DNA from: an uncultured Alphaproteobacteria bacterium
Lineage (GTDB): Bacteria; Pseudomonadota; Alphaproteobacteria; Micavibrionales; CSBR16-224
Direction of reading: 5' to 3'
NCBI GenBank assembly: GCA_950054485.1
Contig: CATLPD010000002.1
Coordinates: forward strand, 374,644 to 438,643
Length of the DNA: 64,000 bases
In this document: one piece after another, positions 16,993 to 28,788 of the stretch
Layout of the letters: every line of letters starts with the position of its first letter
Position numbering within the stretch: the first letter of the stretch is position 1
Made by a program: the position numbers and the translations under genes
The notes under the pieces: model-generated
Told to the model about the DNA's origin: nothing
The model's input: the letters and a program-made list of their open reading frames with translations, nothing else
Database searches by the model: none

Positions 16993-18557
16993 TATTCAAC
17001 CTCCTCGGGCACGGCTAATGGCACCGGTGCATCTTCAAATTTTTCCGCCTCGATCTTTGCGGCTTTTTCACGTGTTAAAAAGCGCATGTCATAGCTGTCA
17101 ATCAACTTGTTTACAGATGGCTGCATCGGTCTTAAAAAACTGTTCGGTGCAATACCCATCCATAAAACCAGGGCAACCATAGGCACAAATATGAATATCT
17201 CGCGCGCATTCAGATCTTTCATCGCGCTTGCATCCTCATTTACGGATGGTCCAAAGACAACACCGCGATATAGATACAGCATGTAGGCCGCACCCAGAAC
17301 GACACCCGTCGCCGCCAGAACCGTAAAGGTTGTTGAAATCTGGAAAGCGCCGATCAGGATCAGGAATTCACCCACAAACCCGCTTGTGCCCGGTAAACCG
17401 ACTGACCCCATGACAAAGACCATGAAGACAACAGCATAGGCCGGCATATTATTAACAATGCCGCCATAACGTGTCATTTCGCGTGTATGTAAACGGTCAT
17501 AAACGACGCCTACACACAGGAACAGCGCTGCTGAAACGATACCGTGCGACAACATTTGAAAGATCGCCCCTTCAACCCCTTGCGCAGTCAGGGTAAATGT
17601 TCCAAGGGTTACAAATCCCATATGGGCCACTGACGAATAAGCGATCAGCTTTTTCATGTCTGTTTGAACCAGCGCGACCAATGATGTGTAGATAATCGCA
17701 ATCACACTCAGCGTAAAGACCATTGGAATGAAATAATCTGTCGCCATCGGCAACATCGGAATAGAAAACCTGAGGAAACCGTATCCACCCATTTTCAGCA
17801 AGACCCCTGCTAGAATAACCGAACCTGCTGTCGGGGCCTCAACGTGAGCATCCGGCAACCAGGTATGAACCGGCCACATTGGAACCTTAACAGCGAAAGA
17901 AGCAAAAAGCGCCAACCACAGCCAAGGCTGCAGATGTTCTGCAATATCGGTCTGCATCAGTGTTGGAATATCTGTTGATCCGTAATGGAAGTAAATTGTC
18001 AAAAAAGCGACCAAAGTCAAAACCGATCCCAGCAACGTATATAAAAAGAATTTAAACGATGCATAAACACGGCGCGGGCCACCCCAAACGCCAATAATAA
18101 TAAACATCGGGATCAGCACGCCTTCAAAAAAGACGTAGAATAAAATCGTATCAAGCGCGCAAAACATACCGATCATCATGGTTTCCAAAACCAGAAATGC
18201 GACCATATATTCCTTAACACGTTCCTTGATACTGTCCCAGCTTGCGAGGATACAAATCGGCGTCAGGAAAGTTGACAGCAACACGAAGAAAACGGAAATA
18301 CCGTCAATCCCCATTTTGTAGCCGATCCCCAATGCAGGAAACCATTTGGCACTTTCCACAAATTGGAAATCCGCCGACGTCGCATCAAAATGCAAATACA
18401 TATATAGCGACAAGGCAAATGTAGCGCATGAAAACAACAGCGCCGCGCTGCGTGCATTGCGTGATACGTCTTCCGTATTACCGCGAATAAATAAAATAAA
18501 TATCGCACCCAATAACGGCAGGAAAGTAATAGCAGATAATACTGAAAAATTAATCAT
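16992..18557 (-). CDS. nuoM: NADH-quinone oxidoreductase subunit M
   Basis: Second antiporter-like proton-pumping subunit, 521 aa. [20 protein letters not shown] and [19 protein letters not shown] are diagnostic for NuoM. About 14 membrane helices are followed by a charged C-terminal tail (about 485-521, ending PLAVPEEVE) that extends slightly beyond the last helix. It lies 15 bp downstream of nuoL and overlaps nuoN by one base. Confidence 0.97.
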   Translation of the reverse strand: MINFSVLSAITFLPLLGAIFILFIRGNTEDVSRNARSAALLFSCATFALSLYMYLHFDATSADFQFVESAKWFPALGIGYKMGIDGISVFFVLLSTFLTPICILASWDSIKERVKEYMVAFLVLETMMIGMFCALDTILFYVFFEGVLIPMFIIIGVWGGPRRVYASFKFFLYTLLGSVLTLVAFLTIYFHYGSTDIPTLMQTDIAEHLQPWLWLALFASFAVKVPMWPVHTWLPDAHVEAPTAGSVILAGVLLKMGGYGFLRFSIPMLPMATDYFIPMVFTLSVIAIIYTSLVALVQTDMKKLIAYSSVAHMGFVTLGTFTLTAQGVEGAIFQMLSHGIVSAALFLCVGVVYDRLHTREMTRYGGIVNNMPAYAVVFMVFVMGSVGLPGTSGFVGEFLILIGAFQISTTFTVLAATGVVLGAAYMLYLYRGVVFGPSVNEDASAMKDLNAREIFIFVPMVALVLWMGIAPNSFLRPMQPSVNKLIDSYDMRFLTREKAAKIEAEKFEDAPVPLAVPEEVE

Positions 18558-18572
18558 GACCCAATTCCTTCC

Positions 18573-20498
18573 CTACAGCATCACAATGAATAGCGTGATA
18601 AAAATAACAACGCCGGCCAGCATTGTGTAAGCATAGTCATAGACAAAGCCCGTTTGAATTTTACGGATTTGAAATGCGCCTTCCTTGACGCTATTGGCAA
18701 TACCATCCGGGCCCAGACCATCGATAATCTTTTTATCCCCGCCCTTCCAGAAAACATATCCGAATTTAATCAGCGGCACGACAATCGCATTATGATACAA
18801 CTCGTCAAAATACCATTTCTTATACAAGAATGTGTGTACAGGCTTAAAGGTATTTGCAATTTTTTGCGGCCAGCTTTTTCTGAACATATACAGAAGATAC
18901 CCAAAAGCGATACCGGCCAGGCCTATAGCAAATGGCAAAATTGGTACCCAAGACGGCACATGATGCGCGGCTTCGACAGTATCATTACCCTCCAGAATAA
19001 ACAGCGTGTCACGCCAGAACTCAAAACGGTCTTCACCGACAAACCATGAATATGCAATGTAACCTGATAGAATGGCACCAAGGGCCAGTATAATCAGCGG
19101 AAATAACATCACGGGTGGTGATTCATGAATATGAGCCATAACTTTTTCATCCGCACGTGGTTTTCCGTGGAATGTCATGATGATCAAACGCCATGAATAG
19201 AATGCCGTCAAAAAGGCTGCCGCAATGCCACACCAGAATGCGAAATTACCAACGAACGAGTGGTCTGCATAGACGGCCTCTAATATCATATCCTTGGAAT
19301 AGTAACCCGCAAAGAACGGAATACCCGCCAGGGCCAGTGACCCGATCCACATCATCGCATAAGTGATTGGAATTTCTTTCCAGATACCGCCCATGTTGCG
19401 CATATCCTGTTCATCGGACATCGCGTGAATGACCGATCCGGCTCCCAGGAATAACAGCGCTTTGAAAAACGCATGTGTGAACAAGTGGAACATGGCCGCG
19501 CCATAGGCCGAAACTCCAAGCGCGAAAAACATATAACCCAACTGCGACATAGTCGAATAGGCAATCACGCGTTTAATATCATGTTGTGTGATCGCAATCG
19601 TGGCAGCAACCAGCGCCGTCAGCGCACCGATCACTGTAATAAACTCCATCACGCTTGGCGCATATTCAAACACAGGGGAAAGACGCGCAACCAGAAATAC
19701 ACCGGCTGTCACCATTGTCGCAGCGTGGATCAGGGCTGAAACTGGTGTTGGCCCCTCCATCGCATCAGGCAACCATGTATGCAAACCCAACTGCGCCGAT
19801 TTACCCATCGCACCGATAAACAGTAAGAAACAAGTCACTGTCAAAGCATCCCACTGATGACCTAAAAATTCAAAAGTCGTCCCGGCAATTTCAGATGCCT
19901 GATCAAAGACCGGATCAAATTGCAACGTCCCGAAAAGCATAAAGACGGCAAATATACCAAGCGATAAACCAAAATCACCCACACGGTTAACCACGAAGGC
20001 TTTAATCGCAGCGGCATTGGCCGAATGTTTATGATGCCAGAAACCAATCAAAAGATATGACGCAAGGCCAACCCCTTCCCAGCCAAAGAATAACTGAACA
20101 AAGTTATTTGATGTTACCAGCATCAACATGGCAAAGGTAAATAACCCCAAGTAGGCCATAAAGCGGGTTTTCGATTTATCGTGGCTCATATAGCCGACGG
20201 AATAAATGTGAACCATGGCAGAAACCACATTCACTACGAAAAGCATCACGACAGACAACGTGTCGAAACGTAATGCCCAGTTTAATTCCAGATCACCGGA
20301 TTTAATCCAAGACATCAGCTTGATGGTCTCCGTATTTCCTTCCAGAATAACGGAATTAAACATCACAATTGATGCGATTGCTGCGACGCACAGAAATGTG
20401 CATGTTATTGCCTGTGTCGCGCGATCACCGATAATACGGCCAAGGGCTCCGGCAAAAATCGCACTAAATAACGGTAGGAAAACTGCAATAAGACCCAT
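18573..20498 (-). CDS. nuoL: NADH-quinone oxidoreductase subunit L
   Basis: Distal antiporter-like subunit, 641 aa. It carries the NuoL signatures LFFGWEGVGLASYLLIGFW, GLHTWLPDAMEGPTPVSALI and HDIKRVIAYSTMSQLGYMFF. The C-terminal ~100 residues should form the long lateral helix (the HL helix) that braces the membrane arm, followed by a final membrane segment (TMLAGVVIFITLFIVML). Seven bases separate nuoK and nuoL. Confidence 0.97.
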   Translation of the reverse strand: MGLIAVFLPLFSAIFAGALGRIIGDRATQAITCTFLCVAAIASIVMFNSVILEGNTETIKLMSWIKSGDLELNWALRFDTLSVVMLFVVNVVSAMVHIYSVGYMSHDKSKTRFMAYLGLFTFAMLMLVTSNNFVQLFFGWEGVGLASYLLIGFWHHKHSANAAAIKAFVVNRVGDFGLSLGIFAVFMLFGTLQFDPVFDQASEIAGTTFEFLGHQWDALTVTCFLLFIGAMGKSAQLGLHTWLPDAMEGPTPVSALIHAATMVTAGVFLVARLSPVFEYAPSVMEFITVIGALTALVAATIAITQHDIKRVIAYSTMSQLGYMFFALGVSAYGAAMFHLFTHAFFKALLFLGAGSVIHAMSDEQDMRNMGGIWKEIPITYAMMWIGSLALAGIPFFAGYYSKDMILEAVYADHSFVGNFAFWCGIAAAFLTAFYSWRLIIMTFHGKPRADEKVMAHIHESPPVMLFPLIILALGAILSGYIAYSWFVGEDRFEFWRDTLFILEGNDTVEAAHHVPSWVPILPFAIGLAGIAFGYLLYMFRKSWPQKIANTFKPVHTFLYKKWYFDELYHNAIVVPLIKFGYVFWKGGDKKIIDGLGPDGIANSVKEGAFQIRKIQTGFVYDYAYTMLAGVVIFITLFIVML

Positions 20499-20505
20499 TT
20501 TTCAA

Positions 20506-20817
20506 CTACCCCTTCATGATATTAATTTCGGTGACATCAATTGACCCTTTTTTGCGGAAATAGGTCATCAGAATGGCAAGGCCGATGGCAGCCTCGGCTG
20601 CAGCAATCGTCAGGATCAGCATAGCAAAGACCTGCCCCGTTAAATCGTGCAAGAAATGCGAAAACGTCACCAGATTGATTGTGACAGACAACAAAATCAG
20701 TTCAATCGACATCAATATCAAAATCACATTACTGCGATTTAAAAAGATGCCGAATACACCTGTTACGAACAAAGCCGCCGCAACGATCAGATAATGTACA
20801 ATTCCAATTTCCAACAT
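20506..20817 (-). CDS. nuoK: NADH-quinone oxidoreductase subunit K
   Basis: Membrane subunit of 103 aa with three helices, of the MnhC-like family. The two functionally important membrane Glu residues are seen in [17 protein letters not shown] and [16 protein letters not shown]. It follows nuoJ by 11 bp. Confidence 0.97.
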   Translation of the reverse strand: MLEIGIVHYLIVAAALFVTGVFGIFLNRSNVILILMSIELILLSVTINLVTFSHFLHDLTGQVFAMLILTIAAAEAAIGLAILMTYFRKKGSIDVTEINIMKG

Positions 20818-20828
20818 TCTAATTTCCT

Positions 20829-21446
20829 TTATACAATCCCTGATCCGCTCTCGACTTGCTCGACACGCAGGACATCTTTGACCTGACGGTTCACCTGTTC
20901 ATTAATTTTCTGGCGCTTCACACCCGGTCTGTGACGCAGTGTCAAGGTAATCGCACCAATCATAGCCACCAACAGGACCAGACCTGCCATTTGGAAGAAA
21001 AGCATATAATCTGTGTACATCACTTCACCCAAGGCGCGTGTGTTATCCATTGCATCCTCTGCTGAAAACGGGGTTTGAACATTCAGCTCTGCATCTTCCG
21101 AGAAATGCCAGTTTGAAAAAATCCACACCAGCTCGCCCAGCAGAACAAATCCCACCACAGCCGCAACTGTCATATTTTTCTTCAAATTATCGCGCATGCG
21201 GCTCATGTCGACGTTTAACATCATGACAACAAACAGGAATAAAACGGCAACTGCGCCGACATAGACAATGACAAGGATCATTGCCAAAAATTCTGCTCCT
21301 AATAAAACGAAAAGTCCCGCAGCATTGAAAAAACCCAGGATTAGAAACAGCACCGAATGCACGGGGTTGCGCGCAGATATCACCATGATACCGCTGAGCA
21401 GTAAAATGGTAGAAAACATATAAAATACAATTGCTTCGACTATCAT
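20829..21446 (-). CDS. nuoJ: NADH-quinone oxidoreductase subunit J
   Basis: Membrane subunit, 205 aa, with five helices. [20 protein letters not shown] is the family core on the third helix, where a pi-bulge links quinone chemistry to proton transfer in characterised complexes. The C-terminal tail (about 170-205) is charged and non-membrane. Nine bases separate nuoI and nuoJ. Confidence 0.97.
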   Translation of the reverse strand: MIVEAIVFYMFSTILLLSGIMVISARNPVHSVLFLILGFFNAAGLFVLLGAEFLAMILVIVYVGAVAVLFLFVVMMLNVDMSRMRDNLKKNMTVAAVVGFVLLGELVWIFSNWHFSEDAELNVQTPFSAEDAMDNTRALGEVMYTDYMLFFQMAGLVLLVAMIGAITLTLRHRPGVKRQKINEQVNRQVKDVLRVEQVESGSGIV

Positions 21447-21455
21447 CTTTATACC

Positions 21456-21944
21456 TTATCTATAGGGTGCGTCCATTTTAAGGTTCGCGGCAATTTGCGC
21501 CTCCCAGCGCTCGCCGTTTTCAAGCAGCTTATCTTTATCATAGTAAAGCTCCTCACGCGTTTCTGTTGCAAATTCGAAATTCGGCCCCTCAACAATTGCA
21601 TCAACGGGGCAAGCCTCCTGACATAGACCGCAATAAATACATTTGGTCATGTCAATGTCATAGCGCGTTGTACGGCGTGAACCGTCATCGCGGGCTTCAG
21701 CCTCGATCGTAATCGCCAATGCAGGGCAAATCGCCTCGCATAATTTACAGGCAATGCAGCGCTCCTCACCATTCGGGTAACGACGCAAAGCATGTTCACC
21801 GCGAAAACGCGGGCTGATCGCATTTTTTTCAAACGGGTAGTTAATTGTAACCTTGGGTTTGAAGAAATATTTCAGCGTCAGCCAAAACCCTTTAACAATT
21901 TCGACCAGAAAAAAGCTGCGTGCTGTTTTATCAAGAAACGTCAT
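21456..21944 (-). CDS. nuoI: NADH-quinone oxidoreductase subunit I
   Basis: Peripheral-arm iron-sulphur subunit, 162 aa, holding clusters N6a and N6b. Both 4Fe-4S motifs are complete: [16 protein letters not shown] and [16 protein letters not shown]. An amphipathic N-terminal helix (about 10-30) would rest on the membrane. The ATG at 21944 follows the nuoH stop by one base; the longer in-frame extension is not supported. Confidence 0.97.
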   Translation of the reverse strand: MTFLDKTARSFFLVEIVKGFWLTLKYFFKPKVTINYPFEKNAISPRFRGEHALRRYPNGEERCIACKLCEAICPALAITIEAEARDDGSRRTTRYDIDMTKCIYCGLCQEACPVDAIVEGPNFEFATETREELYYDKDKLLENGERWEAQIAANLKMDAPYR

Positions 21945-21945
21945 C

Positions 21946-22980
21946 TTATCCTTCCACTCCTGCCGGCATTGGTAAAGCATCATTCATAATCAAAGCACCG
22001 GCAACAACCAAAACCCAAAGCAAAGATAGCGGCAGGAATATTTTCCAACCCAATCGCATCAGCTGGTCATAGCGGTAACGCGGCAATGTCGCACGTGACC
22101 ATAGGAAGATAAATAAGACGGCACAGATCTTTAATACAAACCAGATCAATCCCGGCACCATCGTCAACCATTCCCATTCCAGGCCAAACGGAACTTTCCA
22201 GCCGCCCAAGAATAGAATGACGGTCATCGCTGACATCAAAATCATGTTCATATATTCGCCCAAGAAGAACAGCGCGAATGTCATGGATGAATATTCAACG
22301 TTATATCCACCAACTAATTCTGACTCACCCTCGGGCAGATCAAACGGCGCGCGGTTTGTTTCGGCAAGTGCCGAAATCACAAAAACAATAAACATCGGGA
22401 ACAACAACAAATGCATCCACCATGTGCGTTCAGCCATCACAATTTCTGTCAGGTTCAATGATCCTGTCACAAGAATAACTGTCACAATCACCAGACCGAT
22501 CGAAACTTCGTAGGATACCATCTGCGCTGCAGATCGCAGGCCGCCAAGAAACGCATAGCGCGAATTTGACGCCCATCCCGCCATCAAAATACCGTATACC
22601 CCCAAAGACGAAACCGCAAAAAGATAAAGAATTCCGACATTTACATCCGCCAGCACCATTCCCACATCAAAAGGAATCACAGCCCATGAAATCAAAGCCA
22701 GCATGAAAGTCAGCATCGGTGCCAAAACGAAAATTGCACGGTTGGAAGCAGACGGAATAATCGTCTCCTTACCAAACAGCTTTAAACCATCAGCCAAAGG
22801 TTGCAATAAACCAAAAGGACCCACCATATTCGGGCCTTGGCGCAATTGCATCGCCGCCATCACTTTACGCTCGGCATATGTCAGATAGGCCATCGCACCC
22901 AAAAGCGGCAAAACGATCAGCAAGATTTTGCCGAGAATTTCAAAAACGGGAAGCATATAAATGTCAAAGAATTCAGCCAT
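21946..22980 (-). CDS. nuoH: NADH-quinone oxidoreductase subunit H
   Basis: Membrane subunit, 344 aa, that forms much of the quinone-access channel. [19 protein letters not shown] and [20 protein letters not shown] (the acidic loop near the E-channel) are diagnostic. Eight or so membrane helices are predicted. The start overlaps nuoG by 8 bp. Confidence 0.97.
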   Translation of the reverse strand: MAEFFDIYMLPVFEILGKILLIVLPLLGAMAYLTYAERKVMAAMQLRQGPNMVGPFGLLQPLADGLKLFGKETIIPSASNRAIFVLAPMLTFMLALISWAVIPFDVGMVLADVNVGILYLFAVSSLGVYGILMAGWASNSRYAFLGGLRSAAQMVSYEVSIGLVIVTVILVTGSLNLTEIVMAERTWWMHLLLFPMFIVFVISALAETNRAPFDLPEGESELVGGYNVEYSSMTFALFFLGEYMNMILMSAMTVILFLGGWKVPFGLEWEWLTMVPGLIWFVLKICAVLFIFLWSRATLPRYRYDQLMRLGWKIFLPLSLLWVLVVAGALIMNDALPMPAGVEG

Positions 22981-25042
22981 TTGCCGCCACCTTCTTGTTT
23001 GTTTTACCTGATGCCTCGGCCGTGCATTCCGCCATCGTTACAGAATGACGCGATATGACATTGGTCTGATAGTAATTCTTGATAGATGTTTCAAACCCTG
23101 CTTTTAGGATTTTGCCGGGAACACCCAGCCCCTTCCATTTCACTTTCATCGGAACATTAATATCTTGGAGTTCCGGATGGTCGGTAACCATCGCCGCCCG
23201 CAGTCCTTGCAAATTATCGTAAGGTAAAGGAGAACCTGTAAAATCAGACAGCGCACGCAGGATTTTCCAGTCTTCACGTGCCTCGCCCGGTGGGAAGACA
23301 GCCTGACGGGCAATTTGTGCGCGGCCTTCAACATTCATGTAAACACCGGCCTTTTCGGTATAGGCTGCACCTGGCAAAATCACATCCGCATGAATTGCGC
23401 CATGGTCGCCATGGTGCCCTTGATAAATCACAAATGCCTTTTTGCTGAGGCCTTTGAAATTCACATCATCGGCACCCATTAAATATAGCGCTTTGATTTT
23501 GCCTGATTTGGTTTCTTCAATCATTTTGGCAGCATTATATCCACCGCGTCCCGGAACGAAGCCCAAGGTCAACGCGCCAATACGGCTGGCTGCAGTGTGG
23601 AGCATATTAAAACCGTTCCAGTCCTTTTTAATGATTTTGAATTCTTCCGCTATTTGGGCAACAGCCTGCTGAATGGCTTTTCCATCTTTACGGCGCAGCG
23701 CACCTGCCCCCAGAATAACAACAGGGTTTTTCGCCTTTTTCAACGCTTTAACAAAGGCAGATTTTGATTTACGAAGTCCGGTCAGGGTATCAGCACCCGC
23801 CCCCAGATATTCATATTTGTAATTCAAATCCAGCTGTTCGCCGATCACACCAATCGGCAAATCGCGATTTGCCAGCGCTGCTTTACGAATGCGCAGATTA
23901 ATCATAGGCGCTTCCCAGCGCGGATTCGTACCCACCAGTAGAATGGCATCAGCCTTTTCAATATCGGCAATATTTGTATTAAACAAATAGCCGCCTGCAT
24001 TTTCAGCATCAAACACAGCCCCGTCTATCAGACAGTCCGTATGTGGTGATCCCCATGCATTCATCAGATCTTTTAGCGCTTTGATTTCTTCCATCGCAGC
24101 CAAGTCACCGACCAGAGCACCAATTTGTTTGCCATCAATCTTTTCCAGCTTAGAGGCAATCAGCGCGAACGCTTCTTCCCATGTCGCTTCGCGCAGCTTT
24201 TTACCATCGCGTATATATGGGCGATCGAGGCGCTGTACTTTTAAACCATCATAAGCAAATCGGGTTTTATCACCGATCCATTCTTCGTTAATTTCTTCAT
24301 TCAGGCGCGGCAGAACGCGCAGAACTTCGTTACCGCGGCTATCGACACGAATGTTCGACCCAACCGCATCCATCACATCAATTGTTTCGGTCTTACGCAG
24401 CTCCCACGGGCGCGCTTTAAATTCATACGGGCGTGACACCAAAGCACCAACCGGACATACGTCGATTAGGTTACCAGATAGTTCAGATTCTATCATTTTT
24501 TCAACATAAGGCGCGATTTCAACCACTTCGCCGCGGCCAATTAATCCCAAGGATTCAACGCCGCCCAATTCTTCACTGAAGCGAATACAGCGCGTACATT
24601 GAATGCAACGGTTCATATGTGTGTCGATCAATGGACCAAGATATTTTTCTTTGACGGCGCGTTTATTTTCCGCATAGCGTGAACGGTCATAACCGTAAGC
24701 AACAGACTGATCCTGCAAATCACATTCACCGCCCTGATCGCAAATCGGGCAATCCAGCGGGTGGTTAATCAGCAAAAATTCCATGACGCCCTGACGGGCT
24801 TTCACCACCTTTGGTGATTTTGTCAAAACCTTCATGTCGTTGCCGCAGGGCTGCGCACAACTGGCGACAGGTTTCGGTGCGCCTTCAACCTCGACCAGAC
24901 ACATACGACAGTTGGCCGGAACCGACAAACGGTCGTGGTAACAAAAACGCGGAATTTCGATACCCAATTGTTCGGCCGCCTGCAAAATGGACGTGCCCTG
25001 TTCAACCGTAATTTCAATTCCGTCAATTGTCAGCTTTGGCAT
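22973..25042 (-). CDS. nuoG: NADH-quinone oxidoreductase subunit G
   Basis: Large peripheral iron-sulphur subunit, 689 aa, a typical alphaproteobacterial or mitochondrial length. The N-terminal 2Fe-2S ferredoxin-like domain has [20 protein letters not shown]. Then come the His-Cys3 region ([18 protein letters not shown]) for N5, and [10 protein letters not shown] for N4. A molybdopterin-oxidoreductase-like domain fills the rest (from about 215) without catalytic function in this enzyme. The extra cluster N7 Cys set of the longer gamma-type is not evident. It lies 10 bp after a P-loop kinase gene that separates it from nuoF. Confidence 0.96.
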   Translation of the reverse strand: MPKLTIDGIEITVEQGTSILQAAEQLGIEIPRFCYHDRLSVPANCRMCLVEVEGAPKPVASCAQPCGNDMKVLTKSPKVVKARQGVMEFLLINHPLDCPICDQGGECDLQDQSVAYGYDRSRYAENKRAVKEKYLGPLIDTHMNRCIQCTRCIRFSEELGGVESLGLIGRGEVVEIAPYVEKMIESELSGNLIDVCPVGALVSRPYEFKARPWELRKTETIDVMDAVGSNIRVDSRGNEVLRVLPRLNEEINEEWIGDKTRFAYDGLKVQRLDRPYIRDGKKLREATWEEAFALIASKLEKIDGKQIGALVGDLAAMEEIKALKDLMNAWGSPHTDCLIDGAVFDAENAGGYLFNTNIADIEKADAILLVGTNPRWEAPMINLRIRKAALANRDLPIGVIGEQLDLNYKYEYLGAGADTLTGLRKSKSAFVKALKKAKNPVVILGAGALRRKDGKAIQQAVAQIAEEFKIIKKDWNGFNMLHTAASRIGALTLGFVPGRGGYNAAKMIEETKSGKIKALYLMGADDVNFKGLSKKAFVIYQGHHGDHGAIHADVILPGAAYTEKAGVYMNVEGRAQIARQAVFPPGEAREDWKILRALSDFTGSPLPYDNLQGLRAAMVTDHPELQDINVPMKVKWKGLGVPGKILKAGFETSIKNYYQTNVISRHSVTMAECTAEASGKTNKKVAANG

Positions 25043-25052
25043 ATCAACTTCC

Positions 25053-25625
25053 CTATATCTTTAAATGGCGCAGGGCCACCTTGAGTGTATCTTCGGCAGA
25101 TTTATCAGTGCGGATGCGATGCCAACCTGTTAAATCACCAAAATCTTTTTTAAACTGCAAGCCGACCACAAAACCGTTAGCATCCGAGACACCCTTTTCA
25201 CGGTTTTCGGCGCGTTTTTCCAATTCGGACTGTTCATTTTCCAGCCAGAACGGGTTAAAAGAGGCCTTGTATTCCTTTGCAACAGCATGCGCCTGATTAC
25301 GATGCCAGCTATCCAGAAATGTCGCATCGAGAATCACGTTTTTACCCTCATCCAAGGCTGTTTCATAACGGTTGAACATTTCCTTGTATGTTTGCATGCT
25401 AAATTCAGAACTGTAGGCTTTGGGCGGTAAAACGGCACGCACATCATAATGTTTTATTTTTTCTTTTTTATACCAAAGCTCTTTGCGAATGTTGTCGCTG
25501 TCCAGAATAATTGTCTTTCGGGCCTCGGCATTAAAGTTTTCTTTCAGCTTTCTCGCCAAAGTTGACTTACCGTTGGCAGATGCCCCGCCGACTACAATCA
25601 CAAATTGTTTTCTTTTCTTTGCCAT
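25053..25625 (-). CDS. P-loop kinase-like ATPase (AAA_33/zeta-toxin-like) inside the nuo operon
   Basis: 190 aa. Walker A is GASANGKS (about 14-21). Then come ILDSDNIRKELWYKKEKIKH (substrate-binding Asp region) and a Walker-B-like NVILDATFLDSWHRNQA. This is the pattern of small-molecule or sugar/nucleotide kinases of the AAA_33 and zeta-toxin-like group. The ATG at 25625 begins 10 bp after nuoF, and the stop lies 10 bp before nuoG, so it is part of the nuo transcript. I know of no complex I role for such a protein. Alternatives are a metabolic kinase or a detoxifying phosphotransferase; the substrate is not predictable. No toxin-antitoxin partner is adjacent. Confidence 0.85.
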   Translation of the reverse strand: MAKKRKQFVIVVGGASANGKSTLARKLKENFNAEARKTIILDSDNIRKELWYKKEKIKHYDVRAVLPPKAYSSEFSMQTYKEMFNRYETALDEGKNVILDATFLDSWHRNQAHAVAKEYKASFNPFWLENEQSELEKRAENREKGVSDANGFVVGLQFKKDFGDLTGWHRIRTDKSAEDTLKVALRHLKI

Positions 25626-25635
25626 TGCCGCCCCC

Positions 25636-26919
25636 CTATGCCGCATCAACCGCACGGGTGCGGTATTCCATGATGCGTTTTTCCATTTCAGGACGGAAAT
25701 GATTAATCAGACCTTGTATCGGCCAGGCAGACGCATCACCATGGGCACAAATTGTATGTCCTTCCATCTGTGCGCCGACATCCAGCAGCATATCGATTTC
25801 ATCAACGCGGGCATGACCTGTGACCATACGCTGCATAACTTTATAAAGCCAACCTGTACCCTCGCGGCACGGCGTACATTGTCCACAGCTTTCATGCCAG
25901 TAAAAACGTGCCAAACGCGCAATCGCAAAAATAATGTCTGTTGATTTATCCATGACAATCAGACCGGCTGTCCCAAGGCCTGAATTCACGGCGCGCAAGG
26001 AATCAAAATCCATCAGAACTTCGTCACAAATATCTTTTGGCAGTAAACGTGTTGAAGACCCACCCGGAATGACAGCCAGAACATTATCCCAACCACCGCG
26101 GACACCGCCTGCATGTTTTTCAATCAGCTCCTTCATCGGGATGCCGAGTTCTTCCTCGACATTACAGGGGCGGTTCACGTGACCGGAAATACAAAACAGT
26201 TTCGTGCCATGGTTGTTTTCACGTCCTAAACCTGCAAACCATGAACCACCGCGACGCAAAATATCCGGCACAGAAGCAATGGTTTCAACATTATTCACCG
26301 TTGTCGGGCAAGAATAAAGCCCCGCCATCGCCGGGAATGGCGGCTTGTTACGCGGCATACCTTTTTTACCTTCAAGGCTGGATAGCAGTGCCGTTTCCTC
26401 ACCGCAGATATAAGCGCCCGCACCGCGATGCAGATAAAGATCAAAATCCCATCCGGATTTCGCAGCATTTTTACCCAGCATTCCAGCATCATATGCCTCG
26501 TCGATCGCGGCCTGTAGGATTTCCGCCTCGCGATAAAACTCTCCACGGATATAGATATAACAAGCATGAGCCTGCATCGCGAATGATGCAAGCAACGCAC
26601 CTTCAATCAGCTTTTGCGGTTCATGACGAATGATATCGCGGTCTTTACATGTACCCGGCTCAGATTCATCGGCATTGATCACCAGATAATGAGGTTTTCC
26701 TGAATCTTTGGGCATAAATGACCATTTCAGGCCTGTCGGAAAACCCGCGCCACCACGGCCGCGCAGGCCTGATGCTTTCATTTCATCAATAATCCATTCG
26801 CGGCCTTTTTTGATCAAGGCTTTTGTATTATCCCAACTGCCACGCTTTTGCGCCGATTTCAAATCTGCGCCCTGCCAGCCGTAAAGGTTTGTAAACATGC
26901 GATCCTGATCTTTAAGCAT
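25636..26919 (-). CDS. nuoF: NADH-quinone oxidoreductase subunit F
   Basis: NADH- and FMN-binding subunit, 427 aa. The NADH-binding stretch [19 protein letters not shown]-site [13 protein letters not shown] and [14 protein letters not shown] are present. The 4Fe-4S N3 motif is [15 protein letters not shown]. It overlaps nuoE by one base. This is the point of NADH oxidation in the complex. Confidence 0.97.
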   Translation of the reverse strand: MLKDQDRMFTNLYGWQGADLKSAQKRGSWDNTKALIKKGREWIIDEMKASGLRGRGGAGFPTGLKWSFMPKDSGKPHYLVINADESEPGTCKDRDIIRHEPQKLIEGALLASFAMQAHACYIYIRGEFYREAEILQAAIDEAYDAGMLGKNAAKSGWDFDLYLHRGAGAYICGEETALLSSLEGKKGMPRNKPPFPAMAGLYSCPTTVNNVETIASVPDILRRGGSWFAGLGRENNHGTKLFCISGHVNRPCNVEEELGIPMKELIEKHAGGVRGGWDNVLAVIPGGSSTRLLPKDICDEVLMDFDSLRAVNSGLGTAGLIVMDKSTDIIFAIARLARFYWHESCGQCTPCREGTGWLYKVMQRMVTGHARVDEIDMLLDVGAQMEGHTICAHGDASAWPIQGLINHFRPEMEKRIMEYRTRAVDAA

Positions 26920-27584
26920 TATTTACCTCCCTTCTTTTTCTTGAGTTCTGGTGGCGGCGCCATATCGATACCCGCGGCCTTGGCTTCTTTTTCTAAAGAC
27001 GTTGGTCCCAATTGGGCCATTGACCCTTTTCGGCCGGTCTGTGACCCCACAGGGACATCCTTACCGGATGACAGGCTCTCAATAACGGTTTCAAAAATTT
27101 CAGGTGTCAGGTCTTCGTAATAATCATCGTTGATTTGTGCCATTGGTGCATTCACACAAGCGCCCAGACATTCAACTTCGGTCAGAGTAAATTTACCATC
27201 CTTGGTAGTCTCACCGTGCCCAATGCCCAGCTTGCTCTTGCAGGTCTTTAGCAGATCACCTGCCCCGCAAAGCATACAGGGTGTCGTCGAACATAACTGA
27301 ATATGGTATTTGCCCACGGGTGCCAGATTATACATGGTGTAAAATGTTGCAACCTCGACCACACGGATCACAGGAATATCAAGAATACGCGCAATTTCTT
27401 CCATCGCGGGTTCGGGAATCCAGTTATCATGTTGGCGTTGCGCCAGATCCAAAAGCGGCATAACGGCAGACTGCTGAAAACCGATAGGATATTTTTTGAT
27501 AATTGCCTCGATTTTCTTCATATTCTCTTTTGTGAATGTGAAGCTTTTCGGCTGGTTCGGATATTTTTTATATTTAACGCCCAT
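26919..27584 (-). CDS. nuoE: NADH-quinone oxidoreductase subunit E
   Basis: 2Fe-2S (N1a) thioredoxin-like subunit, 221 aa. Cluster Cys residues are in [11 protein letters not shown] and [12 protein letters not shown]. The C-terminal ~50 residues are a Lys/Pro-rich extension after the thioredoxin fold, as in other alphaproteobacterial NuoE. I chose the ATG at 27584, one base after the nuoD stop; a TTG four codons upstream is the alternative, but the only purine-rich run lies too close to it. Confidence 0.95.
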   Translation of the reverse strand: MGVKYKKYPNQPKSFTFTKENMKKIEAIIKKYPIGFQQSAVMPLLDLAQRQHDNWIPEPAMEEIARILDIPVIRVVEVATFYTMYNLAPVGKYHIQLCSTTPCMLCGAGDLLKTCKSKLGIGHGETTKDGKFTLTEVECLGACVNAPMAQINDDYYEDLTPEIFETVIESLSSGKDVPVGSQTGRKGSMAQLGPTSLEKEAKAAGIDMAPPPELKKKKGGK

Positions 27585-27585
27585 G

Positions 27586-28788
27586 TTACCTATCAATCTC
27601 CCCGAAAACTACGTCCATAGATCCGATAATCGCAACCGTATCCGCCAGCATATGTCCGCGTGACATATAATCAATTGCCTGTAAATGCGCAAAACCAGGC
27701 GCACGGATTTTACATTTATACGGCTTATTTGTGCCGTCTGAAACCAGATAGACACCGAATTCGCCTTTTGGCGCTTCAACAGCGGCATAAACTTCACCTT
27801 CTGGCACGTGATAGCCTTCGGTATAAAGTTTAAAATGATGGATCAGCGCCTCCATCGAATATTTCATATCTGCGCGCGACGGCGGTGTGACCTTATGATC
27901 TTCAGTCATGACAGGACCTGATGGCATGTCGTTGATCGCCTGCATCATCATTTTGGCAGACTGGCGCATTTCTTCGATACGCACCAGATAACGTGCGTAA
28001 CAATCACCCGTTGTTCCGATCGGCACATCAAAATCCATCTTGTCGTATACTTCGTAGGGCTGCGATTTACGCAGGTCCCATGGAACACCTGATCCGCGCA
28101 GCATTGGGCCCGTAAAGCCCCAATCCATCGCCTCGTCCTTTGAAACGATACCGATATCAACAGTGCGCTGTTTAAAAATACGATTTTCAGTCAACAAGCC
28201 TTCCAGATCAGCCAGAAACTTCGGAAAATCTTCGGCAAAGCTGTACATATCCTCAGCAAGGCCTGCCGGCATATCAAGACGCACACCACCAGGGCGGAAG
28301 TAATTTGCATGCAAACGGGCACCGCAAACGCGGTCATAGAACTCCATGCCGATTTCGCGCTGTTCGAATCCCCACAGTGAAGGCGTAATCGCGCCGACAT
28401 CAAGGGCGTAAGTCGTGATATTTAGAATATGGTTCAGAATACGTGTTAATTCCGAAAATAGAACACGGATATATTGCGCGCGCAACGGCACTGTAATGCC
28501 GAGTAATCTTTCCACACCTAATGCAAAGGCATGCTCCTGATTCATCGGCGCAACATAGTCAAGCCGGTCAAAATAAGGAATCGCCTGCGTATAGGTTTTA
28601 TGTTCGATCAGCTTTTCCGTACCGCGATGCAGCAAGCCAATATGTGGATCACAGCGTTCAACAACTTCACCGTCCATTTCCATGACCATACGTAAAACAC
28701 CGTGCGCCGCAGGGTGCTGTGGCCCGAAATTCAATGTATAAGGCTTGATCTGGGTCTGATCTTTTATCTTTACGTTATCTTTTGCCAT
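27586..28788 (-). CDS. nuoD: NADH-quinone oxidoreductase subunit D
   Basis: 49-kDa-type subunit, 400 aa, forming the quinone-binding site with Nuo[21 protein letters not shown] holds the His residues of the quinone pocket, and [20 protein letters not shown] is also diagnostic. It is separate from nuoC, as in alphaproteobacteria and unlike the fused E. coli nuoCD. The ATG directly follows the nuoC stop. Confidence 0.97.
   Translation of the reverse strand: MAKDNVKIKDQTQIKPYTLNFGPQHPAAHGVLRMVMEMDGEVVERCDPHIGLLHRGTEKLIEHKTYTQAIPYFDRLDYVAPMNQEHAFALGVERLLGITVPLRAQYIRVLFSELTRILNHILNITTYALDVGAITPSLWGFEQREIGMEFYDRVCGARLHANYFRPGGVRLDMPAGLAEDMYSFAEDFPKFLADLEGLLTENRIFKQRTVDIGIVSKDEAMDWGFTGPMLRGSGVPWDLRKSQPYEVYDKMDFDVPIGTTGDCYARYLVRIEEMRQSAKMMMQAINDMPSGPVMTEDHKVTPPSRADMKYSMEALIHHFKLYTEGYHVPEGEVYAAVEAPKGEFGVYLVSDGTNKPYKCKIRAPGFAHLQAIDYMSRGHMLADTVAIIGSMDVVFGEIDR

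Noticed and set aside
25053-25625. Zeta toxin of a toxin-antitoxin pair
   Set aside because: No small antitoxin gene is adjacent; the neighbours are nuoF and nuoG at 10 bp on each side, so an operon-embedded kinase is the safer reading.
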